Assembly (NCBI GenBank): GCA_919901335.1
Contig: CAKKOZ010000025.1
Location: 1-27,487 of the forward strand
Reading direction: 5' to 3'
Length of the DNA stretch: 27,487 nt
Source of the DNA: Nitrospiria bacterium
GTDB taxonomy: Bacteria; Nitrospirota; Nitrospiria; JACQBZ01
Shown here: positions 14,587 through 23,478 of the stretch, one piece after another
Layout of the letters: the number at the start of each line of letters is the position of its first letter
How positions within the stretch are numbered: the stretch's first letter is position 1
The notes under the pieces: generated by a model
Databases searched by the model: none
Told to the model about the DNA's origin: nothing
What the model saw: only the letters and a program-made list of their open reading frames with translations
Translations under genes and position numbers: made by a program

Positions 14587-15707
14587 GCAGGCCCCCACAT
14601 AAAAACAAACCGATTGCGGTCGGCCGACATATTGAATCCATCGAGCCTTACAAGCCGGGCAAGCCGCTGGAAGAGCTTGAACGCGAGCTTGGGATCAAGG
14701 ACGCAATCAAACTGGCCTCAAACGAGAACCCGCTCGGCCCGTCGAAGAAGGCCCTGGCTGTTTTAAAAAAAGGCCTGACCGGTCTGCACCGATATCCGGA
14801 GGGCAGCGGCCGGCGGTTGCGTGAGGCGATTGCGCAGAAACATAAGCTCAAACCGGAGCAGGTAATCCTGGGCAACGGTTCGGATGAGATCATGGACCTG
14901 GCGGCCAAGACCTTTCTTTCGCCGGGCGATGAGGCGATCCTCGGAGAGCTTACGTTTGCCATCTACCGCATCAGCGTGACGGCCCATCACGGCGTCGGCG
15001 TGCGGGTCCCGCTGCGCGACGGCCGGTATGATCTGCAGGCGATGGCGGCGCGGTTCACGCCCCGGACCCGGCTGGTCTTCATCTGCAATCCAAACAATCC
15101 GACCGGGACGATGATCCCCCGTCGCGAACTGGACCGTTTTTTGTCCCGATTGCCGCCCAATGTTCTTGTGATCATGGACGAGGCCTATGCCGAATATGCC
15201 GACGATCCGGAATTCCCGAACACGATCGAGGACGTGAAACGGGGCGCGCCGATCCTGGTGCTTCGGACCTTCTCCAAGATGTACGGACTGGCCGGTCTCC
15301 GTATCGGGTACGGACTGGCTGCGCCGGAGGTGATCGAGGCGATGAACCGCGTCCGGCTGCCGTTCAACACCAACCGCCCGGCCCAGGCCGCGGCCCTGGC
15401 TGCGCTGTCGGACGAAAGGCACGTGGCCCAAAGCCTTCGGATCAACCGCGAGGGACGACGTTATCTGTCGGAATCGTTTGCGGCCCTGGGAATGAGATTT
15501 CTGCCGAGCCAGGCCAACTTTATCTATGTCGATATCGGCCGGGACGGCGGGGCCGCGTACAAACAACTTCTTCAAAAGGGTATCATCGTCCGTCATATCC
15601 GGGGGACATGGCTTCGTGTTTCGATCGGCCGTCCGGCCGAGAACCGGCGATTTGTGAAGGCGCTGGCCGAAGTCTTAAAAAATAAAAAGGGAAAGGATTT
15701 TCCATGA
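14583..15707 (+). CDS. hisC: Histidinol-phosphate/aromatic aminotransferase
   Basis: PLP aminotransferase of fold type I, 374 residues, with SNENPLGPS, CNPNNPTGT, DEAYAEY, the PLP-Lys motif TFSKMYGLAGLRIGYG and C-terminal GTWLRVSIG. The family is HisC. Placed between pheA and aroF, it may transaminate phenylpyruvate and 4-hydroxyphenylpyruvate as well as, or instead of, imidazole-acetol phosphate; the neighbours suggest this but do not prove it. The start at 14583 overlaps the pheA stop by 4 nt; an upstream in-frame ATG (14529) would lie deep inside pheA. The stop in turn overlaps the aroF start by 4 nt, so translation is chained. Confidence 0.93.
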   Translation: MSRPPHKNKPIAVGRHIESIEPYKPGKPLEELERELGIKDAIKLASNENPLGPSKKALAVLKKGLTGLHRYPEGSGRRLREAIAQKHKLKPEQVILGNGSDEIMDLAAKTFLSPGDEAILGELTFAIYRISVTAHHGVGVRVPLRDGRYDLQAMAARFTPRTRLVFICNPNNPTGTMIPRRELDRFLSRLPPNVLVIMDEAYAEYADDPEFPNTIEDVKRGAPILVLRTFSKMYGLAGLRIGYGLAAPEVIEAMNRVRLPFNTNRPAQAAALAALSDERHVAQSLRINREGRRYLSESFAALGMRFLPSQANFIYVDIGRDGGAAYKQLLQKGIIVRHIRGTWLRVSIGRPAENRRFVKALAEVLKNKKGKDFP

Positions 15708-16720
15708 TCATTGTCTTAAAACCGAATGCGACCGAGAAAGAGATCAACCATATTATTGAAAAGCTGAAGGAGTGCGGCCTCAAGCCGCATGTCTCCCGAG
15801 GGGAGGAGCGCGTGATCATCGGGGCGATCGGGGATGAGCGCCAGCTTTCGAGTCAGCCGCTCTCGATCTTCCCGGGCGTCGAAAAGGTGATGCCGATTCT
15901 GGCGCCCTACAAGCTGGTCAGCCGCGAATTTAAAAAAACCGACAGCATTGTGGAGGTGGCGAAGGGCGTCAAGATCGGCGGGAAGAAGATCCATGTGATG
16001 GCCGGCCCCTGCGCCGTTGAAAAACAGGACTTGCTGATCCGGATCGCGCAGGAAGTGAAAGAGGCCGGTGCGACGATCCTTCGGGGCGGAGCCTTCAAGC
16101 CGCGCAGCTCTCCCTACAGCTTTCAGGGACTGGAGGAAAAAGGCCTGGAGTTCCTGGTGGAGGCCCGGAGGAAGACCGGACTCCCGATCGTGACGGAAGT
16201 GTTGGACCCGCGGGATGTGGCGCTGGTGGCCGAACATGCCGATATCCTCCAGATCGGCGCGCGGAACATGCAGAACTTCCGGCTGCTGACCGAGGTAGGG
16301 GCCTACGACAAGCCGGTGCTGCTCAAGCGGGGCCTGTCGGCCACGATCAAGGAGTTTCTGCTCTCGGCCGAATACATCATGGCGCGCGGTAATCACAGGG
16401 TCATTCTATGCGAGCGGGGGATCCGGACGTTTGAGACCGCGACGCGAAACACGCTTGATCTGTCCGCCGTCCCGGTAATCAAGGGAATGAGTCATCTGCC
16501 GATCATCGTGGACCCGAGCCATGCGACCGGAAGATGGGATCTGGTTGTTCCGCTCGCTCGCGCGGCCGTAGCGGCCGGCGCGGACGGGATCATGGTCGAG
16601 GTGCACCTGAATCCGGAAGAGGCGCTCTGCGACGGCGAGGAATCGATCAAGCCGAACAAGTTCAAGGCGATGATGGGAGAACTTAAAAAAATTGCGGAAG
16701 CGATCGGCCGCGAAATCTAA
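15704..16720 (+). CDS. aroF: 3-deoxy-7-phosphoheptulonate (DAHP) synthase, type I-beta with N-terminal FL domain
   Basis: Condenses phosphoenolpyruvate and erythrose 4-phosphate, the first committed step of the shikimate pathway. Of 338 residues, about 1-67 form a ferredoxin-like regulatory domain (IIVLKPNATEKEINHIIEKL), as in Thermotoga-type enzymes, where it mediates tyrosine inhibition. The catalytic barrel follows, with GPCAVE, RGGAFKPRSSPYSFQG, IGARNMQNF, LLKRG, CERGIRTFE and IIVDPSHATGRWDLV. The ATG overlaps the hisC stop. tyrA begins 10 nt after the stop. Confidence 0.97.
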   Translation: MIIVLKPNATEKEINHIIEKLKECGLKPHVSRGEERVIIGAIGDERQLSSQPLSIFPGVEKVMPILAPYKLVSREFKKTDSIVEVAKGVKIGGKKIHVMAGPCAVEKQDLLIRIAQEVKEAGATILRGGAFKPRSSPYSFQGLEEKGLEFLVEARRKTGLPIVTEVLDPRDVALVAEHADILQIGARNMQNFRLLTEVGAYDKPVLLKRGLSATIKEFLLSAEYIMARGNHRVILCERGIRTFETATRNTLDLSAVPVIKGMSHLPIIVDPSHATGRWDLVVPLARAAVAAGADGIMVEVHLNPEEALCDGEESIKPNKFKAMMGELKKIAEAIGREI

Positions 16721-16730
16721 GTCGAGTTTG

Positions 16731-17615
16731 ATGAAACGTCCGTTCCGCAAGATCGTGATCGTCGGCGTCGGCCTGATCGGCGGTTCGATCGGACTGGCCG
16801 TCCGAAAAAAACGCCTGGCGGAGACGGTCGTCGGCGTGGGCCCCCGCGCGGATGAATTAAAACGGGCCGTTGCGCTGAAGGCGATTGATGCGTACGCAAC
16901 GGATGACCGGACGGTCCGAAAAGCGGTTGCGGGCGCGGATCTGGTTGTTCTGGCCGCACCGGTCGGCCGATTGGAGACGTCGGCCCGTGATCTGTCCTCC
17001 GCGCTTCCGAGAAAAACCGTGGTCACGGACGTGGGCAGCGTCAAAGGCCCTCTGGTCCGCCGGTTGGAATCGCTCGTTTCCCCCGACCCTTCACGGCGGT
17101 CGCAATTTGTGGGCGGCCATCCGATCGCGGGCCGTGAAACGTCCGGCATCGAGGCGGCCTCGGCAGACCTGTTTGCGGGCGCCCTATGCATTCTGACGCC
17201 GACCGACCGAACGGGCCCCAAAGCGGTTGAGACCGTCCAACGATTCTGGGAGGCGATCGGGGCCCGGACCGTTTCAATGGATCCCGATGCTCACGACCGG
17301 ATTCTCGCGACCGTAAGCCACCTGCCGCATCTGGTCGCATATGCACTGGTGAACACCGTCCTCGAGCTTCAGTCCAAAAACGGCGATCTGCTCTCTTACT
17401 CCGGGGGCGGCTTCAGGGATTTCACCCGCGTGGCGGCCAGCTCCCCCGAGATGTGGCGCGACATCTGCCTGTTCAATCGGGAAAATCTGTTGGCCGTGAT
17501 CGAGGCCTACGAGAAAATCCTGGACCGATTGAAACGACTGATGGTCGAGGGCAACGCGGAAGGGCTCCGGCGCGAGTTCGAACGCGCCCAAGCGGTCAAG
17601 GAGAAATTAAGGTAA
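16731..17615 (+). CDS. tyrA: Prephenate dehydrogenase
   Basis: NAD(P)-dependent oxidative decarboxylation of prephenate to 4-hydroxyphenylpyruvate, the route to tyrosine. The 294-residue protein has the Rossmann motif VGVGLIGGSIG (10-20), DVGSVKGPL, GGHPIAGRETSG with the catalytic His, and SHLPHLVAYAL in the helical dimer domain. There is no C-terminal ACT domain. The start at 16731 is chosen because it gives the Rossmann strand near residue 7; an upstream in-frame ATG lies inside aroF. aroA starts one nucleotide after its stop. Confidence 0.95.
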   Translation: MKRPFRKIVIVGVGLIGGSIGLAVRKKRLAETVVGVGPRADELKRAVALKAIDAYATDDRTVRKAVAGADLVVLAAPVGRLETSARDLSSALPRKTVVTDVGSVKGPLVRRLESLVSPDPSRRSQFVGGHPIAGRETSGIEAASADLFAGALCILTPTDRTGPKAVETVQRFWEAIGARTVSMDPDAHDRILATVSHLPHLVAYALVNTVLELQSKNGDLLSYSGGGFRDFTRVAASSPEMWRDICLFNRENLLAVIEAYEKILDRLKRLMVEGNAEGLRREFERAQAVKEKLR

Positions 17616-17616
17616 T

Positions 17617-18912
17617 ATGAAACCGATCGTCGTCCGAAAAAGCAAGGGACTTCAAGGGACGATTACCGTGCCCGGGGATAAATCCATCACCCACCGCGCG
17701 ATCATCCTGGGCGCCCTGGCCCGCGGAACGACGGTGGTGAAGGGCTATCTGCCGTCCGAGGACTGTCTTCATACTGCTTCGGCCTTTCGTTCGATGGGAA
17801 TCCCGATCGAGGAAGGGAAGAAAGCCGGCGATCCATTGCGGATCGAAGGAAAGGGACTGCGCGGCCTTTCCGAGCCGTCGGCTGTTTTAGACCTTGGAAA
17901 TTCCGGAACCGCCTTAAGGCTTTTGACCGGCGTCCTGGCCGGCCGGGACTTTTTTTCGGTCGTGACCGGAGACGAGTCGCTGCGGCGCCGGCCGATGCGG
18001 CGCGTCGTCGTCCCGCTCCGGCAGATGGGGGCCGAGATCCACGGACGGCAGGACGGAGATCGGGCGCCGCTGGCCGTTTGCGGGCGGCGGCTGAAAGGCA
18101 TTGCGTATGCCTTGCCGGCGGCCAGCGCGCAGGTCAAGTCGGCGCTGCTCCTGGCCGGGCTTCTGGCCGACGGCCGGACCGTCTTGACCGAACCGTTTCC
18201 CTCGCGGGATCATACCGAGCGGATCTTCCGCGGCATGGGAATCCCTCTGGAGATCAAAGGTGCGGAACTCTCGTTCGATCCGCCGTCCGAATTTTCCGGC
18301 CGTGAAATCCTTGTGCCTGGAGACTTCTCTTCGGCCGCGTTCTTTATCACGGCCGCCACGATCGTGAAAAATTCGGAGCTGACGATCCGGAATGTGGGCG
18401 TCAACCCCACGCGCACCGGCCTTCTGGAACTCCTCGCCGAGATGGGAGCCGATATCCGGCTTGAGAACCGGCGCGAGTTCAATCAGGAGCCGGTGGCCGA
18501 TCTCGTAGTGCGATCGCGGCCTTTGAAGGGCCTCCGGGTCCGGCCCGAGAGCGTACCCAAAACGATTGATGAGTTCCCGATCCTCTGCGTCGCCGCAGCC
18601 GTGGCCGAAGGCGAAACCGTGATCCGGGGGGCGGAAGAGCTTCGGGTGAAGGAGTCGGATCGAATCCGTACGATCACCCTGGAGCTCTTAAAAATGGGCG
18701 CCGATATCGAAGAGCTTCCGGACGGGCTTTTGATCCGCGGCGGCCGTAAACTTTCCGGGGCCCGGTGTGCCGGTCACGGCGATCACCGGATCGCGATGGC
18801 ACTGGCGGTGGCCGGCCTGGCGGCCGACGGGGAGACGACGGTTGAAGGGAGCCAATGGATCGCCACCTCTTTTCCCGGTTTCGAACAACTACTCCAATCG
18901 GTCGCCCAATAA
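17617..18912 (+). CDS. aroA: 3-phosphoshikimate 1-carboxyvinyltransferase (EPSP synthase)
   Basis: Transfers enolpyruvyl from PEP to shikimate 3-phosphate, the step before chorismate. In 431 residues one sees PGDKSITHRAIILGALA, LGNSGTALRLLTG, RRRPMRRVV, LPAASAQVKSALLLAGL, the DEFPIL catalytic Asp, ELRVKESDRI and GHGDHRIAMALAVAG. AAGG lies 5 nt before the ATG, within the tyrA stop region. After it the tight packing is broken by a 118-nt repeat-filled gap before cmk. Confidence 0.97.
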   Translation: MKPIVVRKSKGLQGTITVPGDKSITHRAIILGALARGTTVVKGYLPSEDCLHTASAFRSMGIPIEEGKKAGDPLRIEGKGLRGLSEPSAVLDLGNSGTALRLLTGVLAGRDFFSVVTGDESLRRRPMRRVVVPLRQMGAEIHGRQDGDRAPLAVCGRRLKGIAYALPAASAQVKSALLLAGLLADGRTVLTEPFPSRDHTERIFRGMGIPLEIKGAELSFDPPSEFSGREILVPGDFSSAAFFITAATIVKNSELTIRNVGVNPTRTGLLELLAEMGADIRLENRREFNQEPVADLVVRSRPLKGLRVRPESVPKTIDEFPILCVAAAVAEGETVIRGAEELRVKESDRIRTITLELLKMGADIEELPDGLLIRGGRKLSGARCAGHGDHRIAMALAVAGLAADGETTVEGSQWIATSFPGFEQLLQSVAQ

Positions 18913-18935
18913 GGACGAGTACCAATTATGTTTCT

Positions 18936-19059
18936 GCTCAAAACGTTCCAGCTGCGAGGCCGCAGGGCCGAGGCGACCGGAGCGTACGAAGCAGGTACGT
19001 GAGGATCGCCGAGGACCGAGAACAAAGCAGATGGACGTTTTCAGAAGAAACATCATTGC
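18936..19059. repeat. Imperfect palindromic repeat filling the aroA-cmk gap and entering cmk
   Basis: A ~27-bp end near 18936-18963 (reading TGTTTCTGCTCAAAACG) recurs inverted near 19030-19057 (CGTTTTCAGAAGAAACA), with about three mismatches and one gap. The interior also pairs with itself (GCCGAGGCGACC with GGATCGCCGAGGACC; GTACG near GTACGTG). It looks like a small non-coding dispersed element. I recall similar intergenic strings in Nitrospira-type genomes but could not verify that. Confidence 0.6.
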
Positions 19060-19735
19060 GATTGACGGGCCGGCCGGCTCCGGGAAGAGCAGCGCCGCCC
19101 GCCTGCTGGCAAAAAAGCTGGGCTATCTTTATCTGGACACCGGAGCCCTTTACCGTGCCGTGGGATGGAAGGCGCTGAAGGAAGGAATGAATCTCCAGGA
19201 TGAAGCGGCGGTCAAGGTATGGTGCGCGAAGCTGGACTTGACGGTTAAACCGGACGGCGATGGCATGAGAGTCTACGTGAATGATCAGGACGTATCAGGC
19301 GAAATCCGGACGCCGGAAGTCAGCCGGGCCGCGGCGGCCGTCGCGGTGGTGCCCGCGGTCCGTCGGCGATTGCTGGGAATCCAACGGGCGATTGGGGAAA
19401 AAGCCGTCGCGCAGTGCGGCGTCGTGGTGGAAGGGCGCGACATCGGAACGGTCGTGTTTCCGGACGCGCCGGTCAAATTTTTTCTTGAGGCTTCGCCGGA
19501 GGTCCGCGTCAAGCGTCGGCATAGGGAACTTGAACAGCAGGGTCTGACGGTTGACCTGTCGGCGACCCGGCGGGAGATCGACACGCGGGACCTGAAAGAC
19601 GCCAGCCGGGAGGTCGCGCCGATGAAGCCGGCGGCGGACGCGATGCGAATTGATTCCACGGCCCTGACGCTGGAAGGGGTGGTCTCGGCGATGGGGGAGG
19701 CGATTTTTAAAAAGCGGTCCGAGATCGCGGACTGA
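19031..19735 (+). CDS. cmk: Cytidylate kinase
   Basis: Phosphorylates CMP and dCMP with ATP. The 234-residue protein has the P-loop IDGPAGSGKSS (11-21), LGYLYLDTGALYRAV, VVVEGRDIGTVVFPDA and DTRDLKDASREVAPM. ATG at 19031 is chosen because the P-loop then begins near residue 11; the longer frame upstream overlaps aroA in another frame. The first nine codons (MDVFRRNII) come from the end of a palindromic repeat, so the native start may have been replaced by the repeat's own ATG. Ribosome binding site weak. plsC starts one nucleotide after the stop. Confidence 0.95.
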   Translation: MDVFRRNIIAIDGPAGSGKSSAARLLAKKLGYLYLDTGALYRAVGWKALKEGMNLQDEAAVKVWCAKLDLTVKPDGDGMRVYVNDQDVSGEIRTPEVSRAAAAVAVVPAVRRRLLGIQRAIGEKAVAQCGVVVEGRDIGTVVFPDAPVKFFLEASPEVRVKRRHRELEQQGLTVDLSATRREIDTRDLKDASREVAPMKPAADAMRIDSTALTLEGVVSAMGEAIFKKRSEIAD

Positions 19736-19736
19736 T

Positions 19737-20411
19737 ATGTTCTACGCGATCGTGCATGCGCTTTTGAAAGTGTTGGGGCGGCTGCTGTTCCGGCTGCGCG
19801 TCATCGGCGCGGAGCATATTCCTAAGACCGGACCGGTTTTGATCGCCCCGAACCATGTCAGCTATCTGGATATTCCGTTCCTGGGTGCCATGGTTGACCG
19901 GCCGCTTCATTTTATGGGGAAGGCCGGCCTCTTTCGCGGCCGCTGGGTCGGGTGGCTCTATCGTGCGCTGCACAGTTTTCCAATCGAACGCGGACCGCGT
20001 TCCCGAATCGGGCTGATGGAGGCCGTGAATCGTCTCAAGGAAGGCCATTGCGTGGCGATCTATCCCGAAGGCGGGCGGAGTTTGAGCGGACGGCTCCAGA
20101 AACCGATGCCGGGGATCGGGATGATCGTCGCGTTGAGCGGGGCGAAGGTCATTCCGGCCTATGTGGCCGGAACGGACAAGATTCTGCCCGTCGGCGCAAG
20201 GATGATCCGGATCCATCCGGTCAGGGTGTATATTGGTGAACCGATTGATTTCACGGATCAAATCCAGAAGGGGGGCGGGAAAAAGCTCTATCTGCACATC
20301 AGCCGCACCGTGATGGAGCAGATCGCCCGGCTGGAGGCTCTCGCCACGGGTCGGCCGGTCCAAAAGAGTGATCCGGTTCCCGATGCGGCCGTCAAGGGCG
20401 AAAGTAATTAA
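19737..20411 (+). CDS. plsC: 1-acyl-sn-glycerol-3-phosphate acyltransferase
   Basis: Membrane-associated acyltransferase that makes phosphatidic acid. In 224 residues it shows the catalytic NHVSYLD (H-x4-D), the substrate motif YPEGGRSLSG (EGGRS in place of the common EGTRS) and IPAYVAGTD. The N-terminal hydrophobic stretch probably lies on the membrane. The cmk-plsC-rpsA order is recurrent in bacteria. The start follows the cmk stop by one base with no clear ribosome binding site, suggesting coupled translation. Confidence 0.94.
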   Translation: MFYAIVHALLKVLGRLLFRLRVIGAEHIPKTGPVLIAPNHVSYLDIPFLGAMVDRPLHFMGKAGLFRGRWVGWLYRALHSFPIERGPRSRIGLMEAVNRLKEGHCVAIYPEGGRSLSGRLQKPMPGIGMIVALSGAKVIPAYVAGTDKILPVGARMIRIHPVRVYIGEPIDFTDQIQKGGGKKLYLHISRTVMEQIARLEALATGRPVQKSDPVPDAAVKGESN

Positions 20412-20415
20412 GGTA

Positions 20416-20445
20416 GTGACAAACCCTAAAAAAATATAGTACAAT
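20416..20445 (+). promoter_or_regulatory. Promoter of rpsA
   Basis: GTGACA (20416-20421), an 18-nt A-rich spacer and TACAAT (20440-20445). The leader of about 90 nt then carries a perfect 6-bp hairpin, GCTGCG/CGCAGC with loop GTTT (20460-20475). S1 represses its own translation through its leader in E. coli; whether this hairpin does so is unknown. Confidence 0.6.
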
Positions 20446-20540
20446 GCGCCCTTCTGTCCGCTGCGGTTTCGCAGCAGGCAGGCGGTTTTGGACGAAAATC
20501 GCAATAAACCAAACGAATCAGAAAGGGGATACGGACCCGC

Positions 20541-22193
20541 ATGATGTTTTCGGAAGATGCACCGATGGCTAAAACGGCAGAAGCCCAGGATGAAGAGTTC
20601 TCGATGGATTTGCAGGCCCTCTATGAGGAGTCTTTCAAGAATTTGAAGGAGGGAGGAGTCGTCGAGGGGACGATCATCGCGATCCAGCAGGCCGGTGTGG
20701 TGGTGGATATCGGTTACAAATCCGAAGGGCTGATCCCCTCAAGCGAATTCAGCAACGCCGAGATCGCGGCCCTCAAGGTCGGCGAGATCATCCAGGTTTA
20801 TCTGGAGGAGCGTGAAGACAGCGAAGGAAACCTCATCCTGTCCAAAGAGAAGGCGGCCACGATGAAGGTCTGGGAGGTTTTGGAAAAATCCTTCGAAAAG
20901 GCCGAGGTGGTCGAGGGCAGGATGGTTTCGAAGGTCAAGGGCGGGATGATGGTGGATATCGGCGTCAAGGCCTTCCTGCCGGGCTCGCAGATTGACCTTC
21001 ACCCGGTCCGGGATCTCGACGCACTAATCGGAAAGACCTTCCCGATGAAGATCATCAAGATGAATCACCGCCGGGGCAATATCGTGGTGTCCCGCCGCGT
21101 GATCTTGGAGGACTCCCGGGATAAAAAACGCCGCGCCGCCATGGCCACGCTGGAAGACGGGCAGCGGGTGGACGGCCTGGTCAAGAATATCACGGACTAC
21201 GGGGCCTTTATCGATCTGGGCGGCATCGACGGTCTCCTTCATATTACGGACATGTCCTGGGGCCGGGTGAGTCATCCCTCCGAGGTCCTGTCGGTCGGCG
21301 ACCGGGCCCAGGTCGTCATCCTCAAATACGATAAAGAAACCGGCCGTGTCTCGCTCGGGCTGAAGCAGAAGACGCCTGATCCGTGGACCCAGGTGGAGGC
21401 CAAATATCCCGTCGGGACCCGGATCCAGGGAAAGATCGTGAGCATCACGGACTACGGGGCCTTCGTGGAACTCGAGCCCGGGATCGAGGGGCTGGCCCAT
21501 ATCTCGGAGATGTCCTGGAGCCATGAAGTCCGCCATCCCTCCAAACTGGTTTCGGTCGGGGACCATGTGGAGGTGGCCGTCCTGATGGTGGATCGGGCCA
21601 ACCGGAAGATTTCGCTGGGCATGAAGCAGGCCATGCCGAATCCCTGGACCGCGGTCGAGGGAAAATATCCGATCGGCAGCCGGGTCACCGGCAAGATCAA
21701 GGGGCTGACCGACTTCGGCGCGTTTATGGGTCTGGAGGAAGGGATTGACGGTTTGATCCATATTTCGGACATGTCCTGGACCAAGCGCCTGACCCATCCC
21801 TCCGAACTCTTCAAAAAAGGCCAGCCGGTCGAGGCCGTCGTCCTCAAAGTGGACAAGGAAAAGGAGCGGTTGTCGCTCGGCTACAAGCAGCTTCAGGCCG
21901 ATCCGTGGGAGACCGGGATCGCCGAGAAATACCACGTCGGGGACGTGGTGAAATGCAAGATCATCAAGGTGACCGATTTCGGCGTCTTTGTCGAGCTGGA
22001 AGACGGGGTGGAGGGACTGATCCATGTCAGCGAAACCGGCATCGAGCCGTCCTCCCGCATCGGGGACGCCATGCAGGCCAACGACGTCATCCGCGCCCAG
22101 ATCATCAAGATGGATATCCCGGAACGCAAAATCGCCCTGAGCATCAAAGCCTACCAGCACGAGCAGGAACGGGCCCAGAAAAAAGACAAGTAG
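20541..22193 (+). CDS. rpsA: Ribosomal protein S1, six S1 domains
   Basis: RNA-binding protein of the small ribosomal subunit that unfolds mRNA for initiation. The 550 residues contain six successive S1/OB domains, each with the G-x-V and G-A-F-V/I-x-L pattern: about 36-105, 122-190, 207-277, 294-364, 381-451 and 467-536. Domains 3-6 carry DYGAFIDL, DYGAFVEL, DFGAFMGL and DFGVFVEL. The full six-domain architecture matches Gram-negative S1. AAAGGGG lies about 12 nt before the ATG at 20541; an internal ATG at 20565 has no such site. Confidence 0.97.
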   Translation: MMFSEDAPMAKTAEAQDEEFSMDLQALYEESFKNLKEGGVVEGTIIAIQQAGVVVDIGYKSEGLIPSSEFSNAEIAALKVGEIIQVYLEEREDSEGNLILSKEKAATMKVWEVLEKSFEKAEVVEGRMVSKVKGGMMVDIGVKAFLPGSQIDLHPVRDLDALIGKTFPMKIIKMNHRRGNIVVSRRVILEDSRDKKRRAAMATLEDGQRVDGLVKNITDYGAFIDLGGIDGLLHITDMSWGRVSHPSEVLSVGDRAQVVILKYDKETGRVSLGLKQKTPDPWTQVEAKYPVGTRIQGKIVSITDYGAFVELEPGIEGLAHISEMSWSHEVRHPSKLVSVGDHVEVAVLMVDRANRKISLGMKQAMPNPWTAVEGKYPIGSRVTGKIKGLTDFGAFMGLEEGIDGLIHISDMSWTKRLTHPSELFKKGQPVEAVVLKVDKEKERLSLGYKQLQADPWETGIAEKYHVGDVVKCKIIKVTDFGVFVELEDGVEGLIHVSETGIEPSSRIGDAMQANDVIRAQIIKMDIPERKIALSIKAYQHEQERAQKKDK

Positions 22194-22212
22194 AAAGAAA
22201 ACGGGACCGAAG

Positions 22213-23094
22213 ATGAAAAGGCATCCGTTGATCGTCGGCGTGATCGTGTTGGCCGGTCTGGCCGTTCTCTACTTCATCGCCACCTACTCCTCCGCCGTGA
22301 TCGGGTCGGGCGGGGGCCTCCTCGACGACCGCATCGCCCTGGTCAGGATCGAGGGCGTCATCCTCGATTCCACCGAGACGATCGAAGAACTCCATCGGTA
22401 TAAAGACAGCTCCGGAATCAGGGCGATCATCCTCCGGATCAACAGCCCCGGCGGCGGCGTCGTCCCCTCGCAGGAGATCTACGAGGAGGTCCGGAAGATC
22501 CGCGAGGAGGGGAAGAAGACGGTGGTCGTCTCGATGGGAACGGTGGCCGCGTCCGGCGGGTATTACATCGCATCCGCCTCGAACCGGATCGTGGCCAATC
22601 CGGGCACACTCACCGGAAGCATCGGTGTGATCATGGAACTGGCCAATATGGAAGGGTTGTTTAAAAAAATCGGCGTGGAGAGCGTGGTGATCAAGAGCGG
22701 CCGGAACAAGGACGTCGGCTCGCCTTTCCGCAAGATGCTCCCGGAAGAGCGGGCGATACTGCAACAGTTGATGGACGATGTCCATACCCAGTTCATCCAA
22801 GCGGTGGCCGATGGCCGCGGACTAACGGAAGATCGGGTGCGCGGGCTGGCGGACGGAAGCGTCTTCACCGGACGTCAGGCCAAGGAGCTCGGTCTGGTGG
22901 ACGAGATCGGCAATCTTCAAGACACCGTCCAGCTTACGGCCGACATCGTTGGAATCAAAGGCAAGCCGCGGATCGTAGAATCCCGAAAGCGGGGCTCGTT
23001 ACTGGACCTGCTGAGAAACGAGTTTTTGGGCGGTCTGCCCAGTATGCAACTGCCTCAGGTTGGCGTATCACTTAAATACCTGATGTCGTTCTAG
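22213..23094 (+). CDS. sppA: Signal peptide peptidase SppA (S49 family)
   Basis: Membrane-bound serine protease that degrades cleaved signal peptides. The 293-residue protein has one N-terminal membrane segment (about 6-29), IRAIILRINSPGGGVVPSQEIYEEV, the nucleophile Ser114 in GTVAASGGYYIASASN and the catalytic-Lys region VIKSGRNKDVGSPFR. The size fits the short single-domain SppA (tetramer or octamer forming), not the ~600-residue E. coli type. It follows rpsA by 19 nt. The order rpsA-sppA-ihf recurs in several Gram-negative phyla. Confidence 0.95.
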   Translation: MKRHPLIVGVIVLAGLAVLYFIATYSSAVIGSGGGLLDDRIALVRIEGVILDSTETIEELHRYKDSSGIRAIILRINSPGGGVVPSQEIYEEVRKIREEGKKTVVVSMGTVAASGGYYIASASNRIVANPGTLTGSIGVIMELANMEGLFKKIGVESVVIKSGRNKDVGSPFRKMLPEERAILQQLMDDVHTQFIQAVADGRGLTEDRVRGLADGSVFTGRQAKELGLVDEIGNLQDTVQLTADIVGIKGKPRIVESRKRGSLLDLLRNEFLGGLPSMQLPQVGVSLKYLMSF

Positions 23095-23129
23095 GCGAAT
23101 CCCTGCCTGAATTCAAGAGGAGAACGGAT

Positions 23130-23408
23130 ATGACCAAAGCCCAACTGATCGAAGCGATGTCTCAGAAGGTGACCCACCTGACCAAGCGTCAAACCGAAAT
23201 GATCGTCAACACGATCTTCAACAGCATACGGCAGTCGCTGGCGAACGGGGGCAAGATCGAGATCCGAGGTTTCGGGAGCTTCAAGCTCCGCAGCCGGCGA
23301 ATGCGGGAGGGCCGGAACCCCAAGACCGGCTCTCAGGTCCATGTCCCGGCCAAGCGCGTGCCGTTCTTCAAGGCCGGAAAAGAATTAAAAGAGATCGTAA
23401 ACGGTTAA
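23130..23408 (+). CDS. ihfB: HU/IHF-family DNA-binding protein (IHF beta-like)
   Basis: Nucleoid protein that bends DNA as a dimer. The 92 residues have the family's two N-terminal helices (TKAQLIEAMSQKV), RGFGSFKLR, and the DNA-intercalating arm GRNPKTGSQVHVPAKRVPFFKAGKELKE. GAGGAGAA lies 6-8 nt upstream of the ATG. Placement after rpsA and sppA supports IHF beta, but HU cannot be excluded from sequence alone. It closes the core cluster; AT-richer accessory DNA starts immediately afterwards. No terminator hairpin is visible. Confidence 0.93.
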   Translation: MTKAQLIEAMSQKVTHLTKRQTEMIVNTIFNSIRQSLANGGKIEIRGFGSFKLRSRRMREGRNPKTGSQVHVPAKRVPFFKAGKELKEIVNG

Positions 23409-23432
23409 AAGTTCTCTCTTTAGTGGTATAAT
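23405..23432 (+). promoter_or_regulatory. Extended -10 promoter of the MazF-type operon
   Basis: A consensus TATAAT (23427-23432) is preceded by TGG (TGn extension). A weak TTAAAA -35 at 23405-23410 overlaps the end of the ihf gene. GTTCTC and GAGAAAC flank the -10 as an imperfect inverted repeat, a possible autoregulatory operator. Confidence 0.6.
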
Positions 23433-23478
23433 TAACGAGAAACGTTCTGCCTGAAATTAGTGATAGGTCTAAATTCAC

